64,000 nt of DNA from Struthio camelus. Lineage: Eukaryota; Chordata; Aves; Struthioniformes; Struthionidae. Below the pieces are notes generated by a model, which saw only the letters and a list, made by a program, of their open reading frames with translations, had not been told where the DNA came from and did no database searches. Positions 60,201-64,000 of the stretch are shown in pieces. The stretch is taken from NCBI RefSeq assembly GCF_040807025.1, contig NC_090981.1, positions 69,945,645 through 70,009,644 of the forward strand, in the 5' to 3' direction. Position numbers and translations under genes: made by a program. Position 1 is the first letter of the stretch. The number at the start of each line of letters is the position of its first letter.

Positions 60201-62309
60201 GCTGTATGATAAAATATAAATATGCACCCTGATTCCTGGGAGTGAACGTAAAAGAAACGTTGACCCTAATGTTTTAGGGCCTGTCTGTCGCTGGAGCTGC
60301 GCAGGCAGGCCCTGCCTGACTTGGAGTGCTCTCGCTGAGATTGTCTGCAGCTGCTTCATGCTGTTTTCAAGAAAGGATTGCCATTCACTTTGAAAAAAGA
60401 ACGTATTAACCTGAGTAGAGAAAATAGACAGGAAGAAAGTGTCATTTAGTAGAAAGTGGTTCAAATTTGCATTCAGTTGGGAATCTCTGCAGTCTGTTCG
60501 TTATTGCTCTGCGCGTCCGAGTCGTTCGTATGTTACTGTCCCAGGCGTTTTTACGTGTAAAAATACAAAACCAGGAAAGCCATTTTTATAATTCGTTCTT
60601 AACTAGCATGCAAAAAGAGTGCTTTGGGGCTTTACCTGCTTCATTCGTCTTCGTTTTAAGAGAATTTTAGGAAACTACTAGGCCCAAAACTTTTAACTGG
60701 ATCTCTTGGCAAAGGTAGGCAGTTTTCCGTTGGCCAGCTGTAGATAAGAGATGGTCTGTTCAGCTCCATATGGCGTGGAAGAGGGGATACTCTGTGTCAG
60801 TGCTGAAATATCCTCTTTCTTCCTGCCAACCAGAGGCTGGTAGCAGTGAACTTTGAACCGGTTGCATCTGGTGCTTTTTAAAATGGACTGGAGGTAGTTC
60901 AGCAGTGGTGTGAGAAGAGGAAACGGACGGACTTGAAAAGATAACCCTCCTTTCTTTTTCCCTTCTGTGCTGTTCTCCCCAAAGAAGTGAACTAACTTGA
61001 CATGCCTGTTTTGCCAAAAAAAAAAAAAAAAATTCAAAATTTGAGAAGGAGTTAGCTTGCAAGATCAGCTTTCTGAGCAGCCATATATTACAAGTAATTT
61101 TATTGCTGTGGTGGAAAATTGCTGGTGGAAATTTGCTTAAGAAAACAAACAAAAACTCTCACAAACTGTTTTTACTTAATAATACCCATTGCAAAGAAAA
61201 AAGGCCAGTCTTTTAACGGGTCAGATATGTAAGGTCCGTAACCAGAGGCAGGATATAGTAGGAAAAAAGAACAATGGCAACTACTTGCTCTCTTATAATC
61301 TGTTATAGGAATGGATTTTTTTTTTTTTTTTTGAAAACCGTGGTAACTTCCTTACAACTGTAAAATAACTTATTTCAGAGATAAATGTCTTACTTGTTGG
61401 CTTGATATGGCTTGGTAACCCCTAACTGCAAAACTCAGCTAAGCAATAAACGCGAATAGCACTTGGCCATGCCTCACATTAATGACACGGTAAAGAGAAT
61501 TCTCTGCAGCGATTTCTATATTTCTAAGGCTCAAAACTTGAATCCGCGAGCCAACTGACTGGAAGAAGTTGTTTTGCCTGTAGGAATTATAGCAAACTGG
61601 GAAAAGTAAATTTCCAAACTGCAACTTCATCTGCATTCTGTGTGTAGAAATAGATATCGTTCTTAACAGCCTCTGGGGACTCCCAAACTATTTTCTTTCC
61701 CGGGAAAAAGGTGACGTGCGTACTCATGCGCTCTAGGTCAGCCTCTATGCCAGATTATAGCAGTACAGCATGTGCCGTGCAGTGTCTTTGAGATGTTTCC
61801 GTGACTTCATCTTCTGCCATCCCAAACAGAAGTTGCTACAACTGCTTTCATCGTATGTGATTTTGAACTTAAAAAATGTTTACAAAATCCACCTCCGTAT
61901 TGATTGGTTAAAAAGATTGTAAATAATTACATCCAAACTGCACTTTTGTTCAGATCTAACAGAACACACTTCATGACGCGCTGACTTTGGTGTTTTTATT
62001 ACTTGTTGTAAATTCACAAATGCTGAGAATGACCAAGGCTGGCAGCCGGTATGTGGCTCAACAAGGTTCCGTAGTGACCTAGAACTAGATGAATAAAAGC
62101 AGAATGGATGGAGGGAATGAGTTTGTTCAATCAGGTTTTATCCTTTCATAAATGTTTTAGCAATTATTTAAAATTCGTGCTGTCTTGTGTTTATAATACC
62201 TAACAATACTATTTTAGATTAACAGTTGAGAAAAACTGACGTTGTAGGGCTCTTCCTCCTTAAGGCATCTAGATTTGCTTTTAGAATCTTAATTGTACAG
62301 ATGGCTTAA

Positions 62310-62339
62310 AAGTAGGTCTAAGTCGACTTAGGCCTACTT
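62310..62339. repeat. 30-bp near-perfect palindrome
   Basis: The left arm AAGTAGGTCTAAGTC and the right arm GACTTAGGCCTACTT are reverse complements except for one position (T against C at the eighth base of the arm). There is no spacer; the centre is GTCGAC. It lies in AT-rich noncoding DNA. Confidence 0.92.
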
Positions 62340-62861
62340 GTAATGGAAACGTTTTCTTTTCACTCTTCAAATTTTAGAATTCCCTTGAAAGAAATTACTG
62401 AATATGAAGTCCTTTTGTGTATTTATTTATTTAATAAATTGTGGCCAAAGGTTTTGAGAAACAAATGCAAGAAGCCTGAGCTAGCTCATGTTGGTACTTC
62501 GAGTTCTCCTAGTGTATTGCTGTGCATGACTTTTATAGTCAGCTTTGAGACCAGGTATCTCAAGTTGTCCGTTGTTTTTTTAGTTAAAAATAGAGGAGAA
62601 TGGAAATTTTCTAAAGCTCTTTCGTGTAGCGTCCACCTGCATACAGGTAACTTTAGTCTCAGAATAAGAAAGCTATTGTAATATACTGGTGTGTGCTATC
62701 TGCTTCTGTATCTAGGTTTTTGGTACTGTATGGTAACATCTGCATTTGTCTAAGCTGATGCAAATAACTTATGCTGAAAACCAAAATGCTTAATTTAATT
62801 TTAATTCCGTTTCTGGAAATATTAAAAACCCTGACGCTACAATGTCCTGAACAGCCTGCTC

Positions 62862-62925
62862 TGTTTGACCCTGCTTTGTGCAGGGGTGTTGGACTAGATG
62901 ATCTCCCGAGGTTCCTGTCCACTTC
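62862..62925 (+). mobile_element. worn CR1 LINE 3'-end fragment
   Basis: The core GTTGGACTAGATGATCTCC, followed by GAGGTTCCTGTCCA, corresponds to the TTGGACTAGATGATCTCCAG and AGGTCCCTTCCAACC part of the copy at 8010-8225. Flanking similarity (GACCCTGCTT before it) supports the call. The terminal octamers are missing and divergence is higher, so this is an older insertion. Confidence 0.8.
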
Positions 62926-64000
62926 ATCTAGTTTTTTAGTGATTGCCTGGACAGGAAATTCGGTAGAATGTCTCTTGAAAAGTTTTGGGGGGCCGGTAAA
63001 GAATAGGTCTTGAAATTATTCCCAGACTGTCAACAGTAGGATTATTGCATTGAATACTTTTATTAGCATTCACTGTAAAAGAAAAAAAGCTTTAAAAGGT
63101 TAACATTTGAAAGATTCTTTAATACTTTCCTTCCTAAGTTTTTTTTTTTTTTTTCCCCTGGAGGACAGTGAGGAGGGAAGAAAATTGGTAGGACGTTCTC
63201 TCTGGAAACCAGAGACGCAAATTCAGATTTCCGTCACTCATTGAAGTTTGTACATAGAGACAAATTTGATTCTGATTTTTTTGTTTGGTTTTTAAGTCAA
63301 TTAGTACAATGTTGTTGTACAATGTTGAATTATCAGGTTGTTTGGTATAAATTTAAGCTGTAGAACACCTGCGTACTTGACAAAGATGTGTACAAATCTA
63401 AGGACTGCCATGACTTTATTGATACTGTAGATGGTAAATAAGACCTTTATCCTAAGAAATCAAAATGTTGCCTATTATGAAAGCTGTATTTCCGGAAGCG
63501 GAAGTCTTTCTGAATTTTTCAACAGTAACAGATCGTGGGATCTTTGATGAACCAAAAGGAGCCTGTATTTTAATGGAGCATGATAGGCATTGCGTTGCTG
63601 ATTGTGGTTCAAGTGGCCTTTGCATGTCCTCCTTGCTTACTGAGTATTTCAAACCACACTGAGTCATGATTTGAGATGTGGTTCTTATTTCCTGGAGAAC
63701 TTTTGGTAGTTGAACCAGCATATTGCTTTTGCCTTTCTGGAGATACTTAGCGTTTAAAGTAAATAATCAGAAGTGTTTATCAGACATCATTACTCACATA
63801 TGTTGAATGGCTAATAAACTGCTTATAAACTATGTTTTAGGCTGACATTTGCCTAATGTTAGGATATATAACTCTCATTCTGATTGAGATACTTTAGTCT
63901 TCTGTACATGATGACATTTCTTGGCATAACAATACAGAAATTAAAAAAAAAAAAAAGCTATTACGCTTGTAAGGCTGGTGTTACTCCTTGCGTAGGTATT

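Larger units (their letters stand above)
57381..64000. other. AT-rich noncoding stretch, possible first intron
   Basis: No coding exon can be supported. Composition is clearly more AT-rich than the GC domain to the left. Homopolymers include T runs at about 61316-61333 and 63139-63154, and A runs at about 61016-61032 and 63942-63955. A GA-rich tract lies at 58917-58952. A 30-bp palindrome and a worn CR1 piece are listed separately. An open frame at 63465-63662 plus (65 codons) reads smoothly but matches nothing I know. If the CpG island at 56.5-57.4 kb starts a rightward gene, this stretch would be its intron. Confidence 0.5.

Overview
The window looks like nuclear genomic DNA of a bird. The evidence is three copies or fragments of CR1 LINE retrotransposon (3' ends at about 8010-8225, 16394-17173 and a worn piece at about 62862-62925). 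The two clear copies end in the ATTCTGTG-type octamer tail typical of avian CR1. Vertebrate-style CpG islands and GT-type splice donor motifs fit this, and there is no sign of bacterial gene organisation. I recognise no protein-coding gene or tRNA gene with confidence. Most long open frames are by-products of base composition in tandem repeats.

Layout. 1 to about 26.5 kb is ordinary, moderately AT-rich noncoding DNA (intergenic or intronic) with CR1 copies, homopolymers and a small CpG-rich patch near 18.0-18.4 kb. At 26.5-27.25 kb lies a degenerate CCTCG-rich tandem repeat with a 39-bp sub-array, running into a CpG-rich block (27.24-27.72 kb). From 27.8 to 38.5 kb the sequence is again unremarkable, apart from a 59-bp unit present twice (28296-28354 and 30231-30289).

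The core of the window is 38.5-57.4 kb, an almost continuous GC-rich domain. In order it holds: a 28-copy, roughly 55-bp G-run minisatellite (38.53-40.08 kb); a degenerate continuation with shorter spacing (to about 40.54 kb); a CpG island (40.54-41.13 kb); a degenerate 31-33-bp minisatellite (41.13-41.42 kb); a roughly 14.77-kb array of a 65-bp unit, about 227 copies (41.42-56.19 kb); one leftover monomer of the 32-bp type; a GCATG/GCACG pentamer-like repeat (56.23-56.45 kb); and a second CpG island (56.46-57.38 kb). That second island has promoter-like motifs and two plausible plus-strand splice donors (after 56796 and after 57209). After 57.38 kb composition drops sharply to AT-rich sequence that could be a first intron of a rightward gene. 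That is inference: no downstream coding exon is visible.

The most interesting structure is the 65-bp array. Its unit reads as a dimer of the older 32-bp repeat found on both sides of it. It contains multi-unit duplications (offsets of 195, 1489, 2003, about 1359-1424 and 1555 bp), and it sits between two CpG islands. Its minus strand is almost free of stop codons in all frames, which produces long arginine/proline-rich frames that should not be called genes without transcript evidence.
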